A stretch of 64,000 bases of DNA from Calendula officinalis (lineage: Eukaryota > Streptophyta > Magnoliopsida > Asterales > Asteraceae). Position 1 is the first letter of the stretch. Every line of letters begins with the position of its first letter. Of the stretch, positions 47,073-58,331 are shown piece by piece. Both the position numbers and the translations under genes were made by a program. The stretch is from assembly GCA_963853835.1 (NCBI GenBank), contig OY970820.1:51642407-51706406 (forward strand), in the 5' to 3' direction. Under the pieces are notes generated by a model. It worked only from the letters and a program-made list of their open reading frames with translations. It was not told where the DNA came from and made no database searches.

Positions 47073-47532
47073 CCATCAAAATCTACCTCTTACTCACTTT
47101 TCACTTCCTTCTTTGGTCATTTTACACCAAAATCTAATCCAAACACATATAAGAAGATAACTTACCAACTTTTAAATACTAATAAGTCAATAAGCTAAAT
47201 TAAACATATTTTTTAAAACTCCTTTTTAAAACTAAATAATGCTTTTACTTAAAAGGTTTTGCTAATAACAACCATACAAGTTTTCATTAAAAAGTAATGA
47301 AATATATAAAATATTAGTATTCATTAAGAAGTTTTCATTAAGTAATAACTTTGCTGGTTAAGTCAAATGTTTACATTTGGAATCTGAGTTGTGGCGATGT
47401 CCAGTTGTCCACACGTACATTTTCCATCAAACTTTAACTCAAATTCTGGGCCATTAGACCCGTATTCTTGATAGGCCCAACAATATTCTGGGCAATTATA
47501 ATAACTGATTTAGTTTTTCTGGATTTTTTTAA
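47073..47532. other. AT-rich intergenic sequence
   Basis: No gene seen. GGTTTTGCTAATAACA at about 47262 resembles the start of the MITE at 10519. Confidence 0.3.
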
Positions 47533-47550
47533 TAATTTTAAAAGCTTATT

Positions 47551-47680
47551 TATTTTTATTTTTTTTGAACGGAAAATCTAATCTAATCCTAAATAACCAC
47601 TTATGTCCACTATGGGACTCGAACCCTCAACCACTAGGTTAGAGGGCAAACAACTTACCGCTAGGCCATTGGCCCTTTGG
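47551..47680 (-). mobile_element. Intact tRNA-derived SINE with 18-bp target duplication
   Basis: TAATTTTAAAAGCTTATT flanks it perfectly (47533-47550, 47681-47698). On the minus strand it has an A box in GGCCTAGCGGTAAG, a B box GGTTCGAGTCCC (47614-47625) and a 3' A-rich tail. At 130 bp it is a clear polymerase III-type retroposon. Confidence 0.9.
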
Positions 47681-47698
47681 TAATTTTAAAAGCTTATT

Positions 47699-48009
47699 AC
47701 TACAAAAAAAAAAAAAAAACAAAACCTGAGATGTAGGTTGGGTTGAGTTGGGTTGGGATATGAATGGGATAATCTAACATGTTCGTTAGTAAATATGATA
47801 TATATTTTTGCAACATGTTATGAAGTCTGGGCCCCAGTTCCTCATTAATACCAATTCCCAGGCATAAACTTGACTTATCTAACCAGAAAAGTCAAATTAT
47901 AAGACCCGTTGACCAAAAATATCATGAAATAGGATACTCACTGTGAAGTTCATTAAGCCATCTTCCAACACCATCAAACTGATTATGAATATGTATAAAA
48001 AGATGAACC
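47699..48009. other. Sequence left of the old copia element
   Basis: A poly-A run at 47705-47720, then GTTGGG repeats; no gene seen. Confidence 0.3.
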
Positions 48010-48195
48010 TGTTGTAGACCAATTAGCTCAATCAATAAGATCTCATTCCAACATTCTCATTCATATCAATGTGTATGTGTGTTCTTACAAATGTACATAT
48101 CAACCTTTTTATATAGGCCAAAAGTTGGCACTATAAGAGTCATGAAATTAATGAACATAACTCAAGTTAATGATAGATAAAATATGAGCAAATCA
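48010..48195 (-). repeat. 3' LTR of old copia element (186 bp)
   Basis: TGTTGTAG...AAATCA on the plus strand, with a TATA-like CTATATAAA on the minus strand at 48107-48116. A polypurine tract (TAAGGGGGAGTAT on the minus strand, 48196-48208) lies directly inside. The second LTR is outside the window, so the limits rest on one copy. Confidence 0.6.
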
Positions 48196-48239
48196 ATACT
48201 CCCCCTTAGTTGCTTAATTAGATTTATGTTGAACTGTAC

Positions 48240-48740
48240 ATGTTCTTCGTCTTGTGTCTTCAAACAATCCATCAAACATTCGTCTCGTTAAAACCTTGTT
48301 GGAGAAAACCCTTTGGGACAAAAACTCCATTTGAATGACAAAAGGGTACGATATGGATTTCTTGAGCTTCGCTTTGTATCTTTAGACAATCCATGAAACA
48401 TTCGTCTCGTTAAAACCTTGTCACAGAAAACCCCTAGGGAAAAAAACTCTGGACGAAGGACAAAAGAATACAATCTGGATGTCTTGAGCGATGGAAAGAA
48501 CCATATATGGTGTGCCTCATTAAAACCTTGTTTAGAGAAAACCCAGTGGGACAAAAACTCTAATGAAGGACAAAAGAGTGCACAATGGTTAATAAGTATT
48601 CAATTGGATACTCCCCCTGAATTCAACAATTCTTAGTGAGAATGAGGTACTGTTAGTGTCTCCTTAAAAAAATTTTGTCAAGGTAAACCCAATTGGACAA
48701 AACCCTCGAACTAAAGGAAAAAGAGTACACAAGCATTCAT
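48240..48740 (-). repeat. Tandem repeats of about 110-145 bp in copia 3' leader
   Basis: TTAAAACCTTG followed by GAAAACCC and GGACAAAA recurs four times (about 48288, 48410, 48520, 48665). Located between the polypurine tract and the end of pol. Confidence 0.7.
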
Positions 48741-48759
48741 TAGGATGCTCCCCCTCACA

Positions 48760-49510
48760 TCAACTCAACAGGGTGCAAAGCATACGTTAGGATGCAATCA
48801 TTATTCTCATTCAACAGGGTGCAAAGCATACGCCAGGATGCAATCATTATATGCACTCAACAGGGTGCAAGGCGTACTCCAGAATGCAATCATTATTTTT
48901 TTTAAAGAAAAAGGAATCTTCAAGGAAGAGTATCGGCATTGCCATCACCCCCCTAAAAGACCCGCAAGAAATATATTAAACATCACACAAATTACAAGAG
49001 TTCAATACACCCTACAACACAAACAATCGAGAATAAGCACCCAATACATGCTAAAAAACAAACATAAACACAACTATATAGTCCTTATGTTCATCTTGAC
49101 ATCCCATTCAGCTGCAATTCTCTTCACATTCGAGGAGTTCTTCACATACAAGCTAGATAATTGCAACTTAATACTCTCCTTTATCTGCTTAATCACAACT
49201 TCATACTTGTCAGCTGCACCCAGAAATAACCTTCTATTTCTTTCCCTCCAAATACAATATACAACAGCAGCCATCCCTATTCTTCTCAACACACTTCTGA
49301 GATTATTATTACATATAGCATTAGACATACTGTCTACAATACTAGTCCAATCATTATGGAAACTATGAGCATATATCATCTTTTTCATTATATGCACTCA
49401 ACCGGGTGCAAGGCATACGTCCGGATGCAATCATTATATGCACTCAACAGGGTGCAAGACATACATCAGGATGCAATCATTATTCGCACACAACTAGGTG
49501 CATGATATAT
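48760..49510 (-). repeat. 46-bp minisatellite, split by a LINE fragment
   Basis: Units built on CTCAACAGGGTGCAA...AGGATGCAATCATTAT; three lie left of the LINE insertion and about two to three right of it. Confidence 0.8.
48897..49384 (-). mobile_element. 5'-truncated LINE fragment (zf-RVT tail)
   Basis: TCATTAT flanks it (48890-48896, 49385-49391). A T run on the left is the poly-A tail of a minus-strand copy. The coding remnant, ending with a stop at 49074, carries the VVYCIWRERNRR-F stretch typical of the end of plant L1-type ORF2 (reverse transcriptase zinc-binding region). Only the last 300 bases or so of the ORF remain. It inserted into a repeat unit. Confidence 0.75.
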
Positions 49511-49570
49511 GTCATTTAGGTAGCTCAAAGACTTTCCTATGTCAAATAGCTTTGACATGTTTTGGAAAGA
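49511..49570 (-). pseudogene. pol: C-terminal end of old copia pol
   Basis: Read across the younger insertion (49575 to 57835), the minus strand gives the usual end of a copia RNase H region, with in-frame stops. Confidence 0.5.
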
Positions 49571-49575
49571 ATACA

Positions 49576-50316
49576 TGTTGGATTTTGGTGGGTTCTAAAA
49601 CGCAGCGGAAACGAATATTTAAAAATAATTTAACCACCAAGATCCACCAATGACCGAATCTCTAAACCCAAATCGTGCAACAAAGAAGAATGAGAGAACA
49701 TCATACCCTCGAAGACACCCGCAAGATAATGATGAACTCGTTGATGGATGATGGTCACGTAATCGTTCCCCTCTATCGATTAATCCACACCGAGTAAGCG
49801 ATTCCTTCCAAGTTGCTAACCCGATACCGAAATGCTCAAGAACTCTTCTTAGAATTTCGGTATTTGAGAGAGAAAAATGATTTTTCATTAGCCTTAAACA
49901 ACCTCCCACATCTCTCTTATATAGATAAGAGAGCATGTGGAGGTGGGTGGAAAAGGTCTACATGCATTGGACCAAAGAATTAAAGCAAGCATGTGGAGAA
50001 AGTAGTGACTTCCCTTTACATGCATTGGACCATTAAATGGTCCAATGACATAAAAGCTACTTTTATTTCTCCCATCATCTTTAATTATCTCTCTTCTTTT
50101 AAGTGTTATCGGAAAGGAATTCCCCCGGCGTGTGACCCGATAGGCTCGCGCATCATCAGCCATGATACCCGTCCAGTGTGTCCGTGGGCACTAAATTCCG
50201 ACAGTATAATCACTTATGATTAAGCTGTCACGGGTCTGGCAGTTTAATCACCTATGATTAAGCTGCCACGAATTTGACAGTTTAATCATCTATGATTAAG
50301 GTCACGAATTCTAACA
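49576..50316 (-). repeat. 3' LTR of copia element
   Basis: 741 bp. It differs from the 5' LTR by substitutions and two small deletions (around 49862 and 49978). The minus-strand TATA-like CTATATAA is at 49917-49924. The inner end carries repeated palindromes TTTAATCA..TGATTAAG. Confidence 0.9.
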
Positions 50317-50328
50317 AACTCCCACTTG
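50317..50328 (-). promoter_or_regulatory. Polypurine tract of copia element
   Basis: On the minus strand CAAGTGGGAGTT abuts the 3' LTR; expected primer for plus-strand DNA synthesis. Confidence 0.75.
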
Positions 50329-51183
50329 CACACGACACGACGTGTTATTGGTATCACAAACAAAGAGCGGCCCTAGCTAGGCATCTTTGTCCCCAAGTCA
50401 GCACGAGGTACGTCATCCTCGACAACGACCAATCATATAAATGATGGTTCCTTTAGATAAGTGATCGTATCATCCTTTTGTACGCGATATCCTTGTGAAC
50501 ACGAGACATGGATTAATGTCGTCATTCTCCAGATCGTTCACGATTATTTCTCGATCTTTTATTTAGTGGTGACCAAAATGAGGTGTAATTGAACCATTTT
50601 CAATATAACTCGAGCATGGCCATGCTTTTGGGTGTCAGCGCTAAATCATCGAGGGGCCCATGGATATCTCTCTTCATTGAGGTACAAATCCTTTTGACTA
50701 CATAGTCCCTCCACATAAGTTATCCTTACCCAACTAAGCCCCTTATAACAGCCATTTATGAACCGCGTTAGAGCATTAATCTAAGTAAAGTAAACTTATG
50801 CTTTGGAATCTCATGAATCTCTAGTCTAAGGATGAAATGATATTATCATCCCGAGATACTTGTGACAATTTCCATGAAGTAAACTCGGGTGTGGGTCTCC
50901 AGTCACTTGAAACCCATTTCAAGTACATGTAAGTGTTGCATCCAATGTGACCAACCACTTACCTCAGTCTTTGTTCATTACTTACTTCCATTTAAGTATG
51001 ACTGACTGTGGAGATTTAGATTAAATCTAGGAAGTGTTTAAACATGCAAAGATGGAACACAATAAAGATTTTGAAAGTAACTGCAACATGCATATGTATA
51101 GACATATATACATCAATACAATAAAAAATTCAATACTCTTAAAGTTCCCAAAATTAAACATCAAATTCAAACTAAAACAGTAC
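50329..51183 (-). other. 3' non-coding region of copia element
   Basis: Sequence between the pol stop and the polypurine tract; no coding content recognised. Confidence 0.6.
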
Positions 51184-52092
51184 TCAAGCTAAATCACTGC
51201 CTAATCTCACACCTATTCCTCTAGTGTGAGAATCATGTACAGCCTGTGACAACGTCTTAGTAAACGGATCGACAAGGTTCTCCTCCGATACTACTCTGCT
51301 TATGGCAACATCACCACTTTCAACCTTATCTCGGATAACGTGGTATTTACGAGCAATATGCCTCGTTCTTTTGTGAGCTTTAGCTTCCTTAGCCAACGCT
51401 ACCGCACCCTCATTGTCACAATATATTTCAATGGGGTCGGAAATGCTAGGGACAACAACCAAGTCATTGATGAATTTCCTCATCCACACAGCTTCTTTTG
51501 CAGCTTCACTCGCTACAATGTATTCTAATTCTATCGTGGAATCAACAACTGTGTCTTGCTTGGAGCTCCTCCAACTCACAGCACCACCATTCAATAGGAG
51601 TACGTAACCCGATTGCGATCGGAAATCGTCCCTATCAGTTTGGAAGCTTGCGTCTGTGTATCCAACTACACACAACTCTTCCATACCACCACATACCAAG
51701 AACATATCCTTCGTTCTTCGAAGATATTTCAAGATGTTCTTGACGGCTATCCAATGAGCTTCTCCGGGGTCTGCCTGATATCTACTTGTCACGCTCAACG
51801 CACATGATATATCAGGTCTTGTGCATAGCATGACGTACATGATAGATCCAACTGCCGAAGCATAAGGGATCGTCTTCATTACGTCACGTTCCTTATCTGA
51901 ACATGGACATTGAGCCTTGCTCAAAGTCCCTCCATGCAACATTGGAAGATTTCCTTTCTTGGAGTCCTCCATTCTAAACCGCTTTAGAACTTTGTCAATA
52001 TATGCACTTTGACTCAACCCGAGAAGTCTTTTAGATCTATCTCGATAAATCTTAATTCCCAATATGTACGCTGCATTTCCTAAGTCCTTCAT
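51184..52092 (-). pseudogene. pol: Copia RT C-terminus and RNase H
   Basis: Starts at the conserved MKDLG-A-YILGIKI stretch that closes the RT domain, then RNase H. Acidic positions are seen in GYTDASF, in the ELEYI block, in IYCDNEGA, and near the end in NLVDPFTK. Together they correspond to the D-E-D-D catalytic set, and the copia-specific YHVIRD segment is also present. This 302-codon segment is open but is separated from RT by a one-frame shift at a T8 run (52097-52104). Confidence 0.9.
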
Positions 52093-52868
52093 TGAATTTT
52101 TTTTCCAAGAAATGTCTTGACATCACTCAAAATTGGAATATCATTCCCAATGAGTAAGATGTCATCAACATATAGGACTGGGAATACAATTGCGTTCCCA
52201 CTAGCCCTGACGTATACACAAGGTTCATCTATGCTTTTAGAAAATCCAAATTCCTTGATTTTCTCATCAAAGCAAATATTCCAACTTCGAGATGCTTGCT
52301 TAAGTCCATAAATGGAATTCTTAAGCTGACAGACTTTATTGGGATACTTTGGATGTACAAAACCCTCAGGTTGTTTCATATATACCTCTTCAGAAAGCTT
52401 CCCATTAAGGAAGGCGGTTTTTACATCCATTTGCCAAATTTCATAATCATGAAAGGCGGCAATTGCCATAAGTATCCTGATAGATTTCAAGATAGATTTC
52501 AACATAGCCACTGGGGAAAAGGTTTCGTCATAGTCAACACCATGGGTTTGAGTGAAGCCTTTAGCAACCAGTCGTGCTTTGAAAGTATCAATCCGTCCAT
52601 CCATGCCGGTCTTTACTTTATGAACCCATTTACACCCCACAAGCTTACAACTGGGTGCAGGATCAACTAGTTCCCATACTTGGTTGTCCTTCATGGATTG
52701 CATCTCGACTTTCATTGCATCTCTCCATTTGTCAGACTCTGGGCCTGCCATCGCTTCCTGGTAGGTAGAGGGTTCATCATGATCCCCTAGTAACTCGCTG
52801 CCCTCAGATATGAGAAACCCATATCTCTCTGGCTCAGTGCGAGTTCTACCAGATCTACGAAGAGACAA
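52089..52868 (-). pseudogene. pol: Copia reverse transcriptase domain
   Basis: Contains the copia RT landmarks: W-LV for substrate-side packing, KARLVAKGF, YDETFSPV, QMDVKTAFLNG, GLKQASR-W, and the catalytic LYVDDILL. It is about 260 codons and intact within itself. It is in the same frame as the integrase segment upstream but separated from it by a TAA (52919-52917), and shifts frame at its C-terminal end. Confidence 0.92.
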
Positions 52869-52916
52869 TGGTGGAACGTCAGTTTCTACCGCATCCTCTT
52901 GATCGATACCAACCTC

Positions 52917-53711
52917 TTAATGTTGTGTGCTAGTTCCAACATCAGGCATTTCATTGGATATATCTTGAGTTTCCTCAAGATCTATATGCTTTCCACTAGG
53001 TTCATTGGATAAAAGTTCTCTTTCAAGAAAGACTGCCCTTCGAGCAACAAATACCTTCTTCTCGGTAGGTTTGTAAAACAAATATCCAAGTCCTGCTTTA
53101 GGATATCCAATGAAATAACACTTTTCTGAATGGGGTTCTAATTTGTCATCGGCCTCACGCTTTACGTAGGCTTGACAACCCCAAACTCTAAGATAGGATA
53201 GTGGAGGTTTACCCCCATGCCATATCTCGAAAGGTGTCTTTTCTACCTTCTTTGTTGGTACGAGATTAAGAAGCTTACACGCTGTTTCTAGAGCATATCC
53301 CCAAAACCTTATGGGTATTTGGGTTCTCCCCATAATTGATCGAACCATGTCAATTAATGTTCGATTTCTCCTCTCGGCGACTCCATTCAATTGTGGAGTC
53401 CTAGGAGGTGTTAATTGTGAGATGATCCCACAATTCTTAAGATGGTCAATAAACTCTAGATTAAGATGCTCTCCGCCTCTATCAGATCGAAGTATCTTGA
53501 TTGATTTGCCCAATTGGTTCTCAACTTCGTTTTGGAATGTCTTGAACACCTCAATGGTTTCTGACTTATGTTTAATCAAGTAAACATATCCATACCTATT
53601 ATAGTCATCTATAAAGGTTACGAAGTATCTACAATTATTCCTTGTAAGGTGTTTAAATGGACCACACACATCGGTGTGTACAATGTCTAAATGAAGCCTT
53701 AGCCCTCTCAC
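52917..53711 (-). pseudogene. pol: Copia integrase catalytic core
   Basis: D-D-35-E core: first Asp in HTDVCGPF, second Asp in LRSDRGGE, Glu in NGVAERRNRT. The copia-type C-terminal stretch follows (RVWGCQAYVK, GYPKAGLGY). It inserts element cDNA into host DNA. The open segment begins after a frameshift near 53700 and ends at a TAA (52919-52917). Confidence 0.92.
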
Positions 53712-54099
53712 TCACACCGGTGAAGGGAGCTTTAGTCATCTTTCCCAATAAGCAAGATTCACATACATCATTTGAACCATGTTCAAACGATTCCAAGTAC
53801 CCAATTTCTTGGAGCTTGGAGATGCGAGTCTTGTTGATATGGCCAAGACGACTATGCGAAATAGATAATTTATCCAAACTATCTTTGGATGTAGAACCAA
53901 TTTGCATGATTGATCTTTTGTTACTAACATGTGCATCTATCTCATATATTCCATTAACCGGTAATGCTTTAAAATAACAATCACCATTTTTATGACAAGA
54001 AAATTGTGCCATCGTTATTAAAAGCAAACTTAAAACTGTCAACATATAAAGCAAAATTTGAAATAATATTTCTTGCCACAAGTGGCGAATAACGGACAT
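53653..54099 (-). pseudogene. pol: Copia GAG-pre-integrase zinc-binding region
   Basis: Carries SHSRLGHINKTRI and CESCLLGK, the HHCC zinc-binding motif in front of the integrase core. The frame differs from those of the gag/protease segment (shift near 54000) and the core (shift near 53700). Confidence 0.88.
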
Positions 54100-55233
54100 G
54101 TTTTAACAAAATAGAGAAACTAGATCTAAAGGACAATAACACATTTCCTTTGGCTTCAACCGGGACAACTTCTCTATTTCCCATGATGAGATCTTGTTCT
54201 CCAACCATCAACCTTTCACTTTCCCGTAGCACCTGCATTGTATTACAAATATGAGTGCCACAACCGGTATCCAAAACCCAGTTTTGCGAAGTAGAGGTTT
54301 GGTATAGTTCAATCATGTACATACCTTGTTTTGAGGTACCTCCAACTCCTTTAGCCTTTAGCTTGTTGAGTTCCTCAAGGTATGTTGGGCAACTACAGCG
54401 GAAATGCCCCTTTTTCCCGCAATAGAAGTAGTCTGCATCTTCCGGTGTCATGGCTTGAGGAACCTTTCCTTTTGCCATCTTGGCCGATGTAGGCTTAGGC
54501 TTGGGCGCATCAACCTTGCCTTTACCCTTACCTTGAGGGGTAGGGGTGGACTTATTCTTCTTGGAGAACTTTCCTTCCCGAATTGCAAGGACGGAATGTG
54601 TTAGGTTGGGCTTTCTTTTGGTCATGGTAGACTCGGCGGTCTTCAACATACGATGAAGCTCCATGATGGATTTGTCCATCCCATGCATATGATAGTTCAT
54701 TACAAACTGTTCATATGATGCAGGAAGTGACCTAAGGATAAAATCCAGGGCTAATTCCTTCCCAATGGAGAAGCCTAACTTCTCCAAGCGTTCCACGTTT
54801 GCTTTCATACGCAACACATGAGCTCTCACATCCCCGCCTTCGAGGAGTTTACAATCAAGCACATTCTTAAGGCACTCGTACCGCTCTAGCTTTGCTTGTT
54901 GTTGGAATATGTCCCACAACTGTACAATTAGCTCATAAGCGTTCAAATGATCCATTTGCTTTTGAAAATCAGGAGTCATTGTGCTCAACATTAAACATGA
55001 AATGTCCTCATTTTCTTTCATGAGACGTTCATGTGCATCATGTGCTGCTTGAATTGCACCCCCCCTAGTTCATCAGGAAGAGGTCCTTCAGTTACGTGCA
55101 TCATTCCTTCATGGAGGAGAACAAGTTTCAATTGTCTATCCGAATCAAGGAAATTTGCACCATTGAGTTTCTCCTTTTCAAGGAAAACTCTTAAAGAAAC
55201 ATTGGTGGTGGTGGTGGGGTTTGAAGATGCCAT
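53990..55233 (-). pseudogene. gag: Copia gag and protease
   Basis: The ATG at 55233 begins MASSNPTTTT. After 50-60 codons the frame shifts at a C7 run (55059-55065) and continues to 53990. The capsid region (UBN2-like, LW-IFQQQAKLERYE-LKNVL) is followed by a basic lysine-rich linker and one zinc knuckle. In that knuckle the first Cys appears as Tyr (YFYCGKKGHFRCSC), so metal binding is doubtful. The aspartic protease active site is LDTGCGTHIC. It would supply the particle shell and the processing enzyme. The start is the first ATG upstream with matching copia-gag composition. Confidence 0.88.
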
Positions 55234-57045
55234 CTATTAAAATAGCAAAGTAGTTTTAGTTAGTTTGATGGGTCCTTGTAAATATATTACCCAAAACTTT
55301 TATATTTAACAAGGGCTAAGAATCCGTATTTCACAATACATTATGACGTGTATGCCTCGTATCATAATGTAAAACTATTTCCGGCGGTATCCATTGTACC
55401 AGTTCATAGTCGACGCTATAACCTCTTAGCTTCTTGCGGGATTACTTGACAACTATTGTGTCAATTGGCATGTTTGATCCCTACATGCACTAACCTCAAA
55501 CCAAACTTTAAATGACTCGGTTTCACTCGACAATCATTTAAAACCTAGTTTGAAGTTTGTAAATCGACCATCTAGATCCTCGATAAGCCCATAACTAAAT
55601 TGGCTCGGTTTCGCTCGACAACCAACTTAAATAATGAACTTATACTCACCCTCATCTTGCTTCACAAGGCACGACTCGGTTTCGCTCGACAACCGACCTT
55701 GGTCCACAAGACTTAAGTGGTGACATTCCAATGGATAGTGCAAGATTTACATTTTGTGAGAAATCAAATAAATCATCCAACATGATACGCGGTGAAACAT
55801 TTTGACTATAATGGTTCGTCTAATGCACGGCGACCAATCATAGAAAAATGAGTCACACTCACCTTCCACACTGTCTATTCAAAATCGGCTCGGCTAATGC
55901 ACGACAACCAACTTTGTCTAGCAAGATTTGGGTGGCATCATCATTAGGATAAAAAAATGATATTCTCAAAAACGGGTTTTTGTTTCTTTTAAAATTTTGA
56001 TTAATTACTTTCGTGACAAAAACATTTTTCACCTTTTAATTAATCTATAGCGAGTGACTTTTTAATTAAACCAGTTTTAATTAATTTAATTTATTTATTC
56101 AACATTGCAAAAATCTAAAAACCAAGCAAATAAATAATCATCACACGCATACAACATAAAATTGATAACCATGCCCAAACCCTATGCGTTTCTCCCGTGA
56201 GCCAACCCGGGAAAAACATGATCAACTATGGACAAATAATGACCTTCCATATGAGCTCCCACTAAATCCGCCGTCTCCATTAGACTTCATCAAATCCAAG
56301 GTTGCCTAGACATCACTTCATGATTCCATTCGGTTGTTTCTTGATCTTCATTTTACAAGTACATAGAAAATAGAGAAATGGTAAACACGCCACGAAATCT
56401 TACTAACTAGTACAAATGAAAATCAATGGCATGCAAGCCATAATTAATAAATATTACATACCGAAATTAATAAATTATTAATTACAAACCATTGTGACAA
56501 AGTCACCAAATGAATAAAATAAAATAAAATTAATCATGTATGATTACACAAGGCACAAATCCAGTAAGTTTAATCACTGATGATTAACCTGTCACAGAAT
56601 CTGACAGTTTAATCACTTATGATTAAGCTGTCACGAAACTGACTGTTTAATCATAAATGATTAACCAGTGAAGAATTTTAACAAATCACACATGATTAAC
56701 AACCAAACACACGGAAAAAGGTCAAGGGCATGATGGTTACCAATCTACTAGCTACTACATACATGAAAGCTAAAATGGTGTGCCAACAACCATTCATAAA
56801 AATATTTTGACAAAGATTCGAAATCAAACACTCAAGGCACAAAGAATCTTTTCATGTAATAAATTACATACATCAACACAAATATATGCATGCATGCATT
56901 TCATGCCAAAACCATGACAAGCATATAAGTGCGTGACTCAAAATATTATGGGTTTAGCAAGGCTAAAATCCAAAATCTAAAAAATGGCAAAACCGATCCT
57001 TAAATCGTTTTCAAGCCCGAAAATGTGCACGATTCGGTTAGAGTA
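55234..57045 (-). other. Long 5' leader of copia element
   Basis: 1.8 kb between the primer site and gag. It contains dispersed CTCGGTTTCGCTCGACAACC-like repeats (about 55518-55700) and, at 56570-56665, the same TTTAATCA..TGATTAAG palindromes that occur in the LTR. No open frame of note. Confidence 0.6.
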
Positions 57046-57058
57046 GGCTCTGATACCA
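57046..57058 (-). promoter_or_regulatory. Primer binding site (tRNA-iMet type) of copia element
   Basis: On the minus strand TGGTATCAGAGCC begins one base inside the 5' LTR. Confidence 0.92.
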
Positions 57059-57059
57059 C

Positions 57060-57829
57060 TGTTGGATTTTGGTGGGTTCTAAAACGCAACGAAAACGAAT
57101 ATTTATAAATAATTTAACCACCAAGATCCACCAATGACCGAATCTCTAAACTCAAATCGTGCAACAAAGAAGAAGGAGAGAACATCATACCCTCGAAGAC
57201 ACCCGCAAGATAATGATGCACTCGTTGATAGATGATGGTCATGTAATCGTTCCTCTCTATCGATTGATCCACACCGAGTAAGCGATTCCTTCCAAGTTGC
57301 TAACCCGATACCGAAATGCTCAAGAACTCTTCTTAGAATTTCGGTAAACTAAACACTTTTATTTGAGAGAGAAAAATGATTTTTCATTAGCCTTAAACAA
57401 CCTCCCACATATCTCTTATATAGATAAGAGAGCATGTGGAGGTGGGTGGAAAAGCTCTACATGCATTGGACCAAAAGGTGGTCCAATAGAATTAAAGCAA
57501 GCATGTGGAGAAAGTAGTGGCTTTCCTTTACATGTATTGGACCATTAAATGGTCCAATGAAATAAAAGCTACTTTTATTTCTCCTAACATCTTTAATTAT
57601 CTCTCTTCTTTTAAGTGTTATCGGAAAGTAATTCCCCCGGCGTGTGACCCGATAGGCTCGCGCATCATCGGCCATGATACCCGTCCATGTGTGTCGGTGG
57701 GCACTAAATTCTGACAGTATAATCACTTATGATTAAGCTATCAAGGGTCTGGCAGTTTAATCACCTATGATTAAGCTGCCACGAATCTGACAGTTTAATC
57801 ATCTATGATTAAGGTCACGAATTCTACCA
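57060..57829 (-). repeat. 5' LTR of copia element
   Basis: 770 bp; TATA-like CTATATAA on the minus strand at 57416-57423. Followed by the right copy of the ATACA duplication (57830-57834). Confidence 0.92.
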
Positions 57830-57834
57830 ATACA

Positions 57835-58331
57835 TTGGCAGTGACTTGGTAACAAGTTTGCATAATTTTTATCCAGTCCAATATGTTTCACTTCAATCCT
57901 TTGAAATGCTTGTTGTTCATGTGTAAAGAACAATTTCGGCGATATGTGTTTAGTGTTATCCCCATTGATATAACCATGTTTCGCTCAATCGGTAACAATG
58001 GTGTTATCTTCATATATGACAACGGGTTAATTAGGATCATAAGCCAAACCACATTTACTTCGAATATGGCCTCTTACATCACAAATCCATACACACTCTC
58101 TAGTCGCCTCAACGAGCGCGAATAGTTCGGAGTGATTTGTCGAAGTATCAATTAGAGTCCATTTACAAGACCTCTAGGATATCGCCGCATTCCTTATGGT
58201 AAAGACATAACTAGATTGGGAACGTCCCTTATGCAGGTCTGATAAGTAAACAGCATCGGCATATCCGATAAGGGTCGTGTTATCTCGAGTATCAATCACA
58301 CTTGATCCACTCGATAACACGTAGGGATAGA
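57835..58331 (-). pseudogene. pol: Old copia RNase H remnant
   Basis: The minus strand reads GYADAVYLSDLHKGRSQSSY, NHSELFALVEATRECVW and YEDN, the copia RNase H landmarks, with stops between them. It belongs to the element whose LTR is at 48010-48195. Confidence 0.75.

Larger units (their letters stand above)
49576..57829 (-). mobile_element. Structurally complete Ty1/copia retrotransposon
   Basis: LTRs of 741 and 770 bp (TGTTGG...CA) surround a gag-pol region in minus orientation. The primer site and polypurine tract are in place, and the 5-bp target duplication ATACA is exact (49571-49575, 57830-57834). The host sequence is continuous across the insertion. The size (8,254 bp) is large for copia because of a 1.8-kb leader. 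Domain order protease-integrase-RT-RNase H confirms Ty1/copia. Four frameshifts and one stop in the frame mean it cannot supply its own proteins. Confidence 0.95.

Noticed and set aside
48745..49368. 207-codon plus-strand open frame
   Set aside because: Runs through a 46-bp minisatellite and antisense through a LINE fragment; no domain on this strand.
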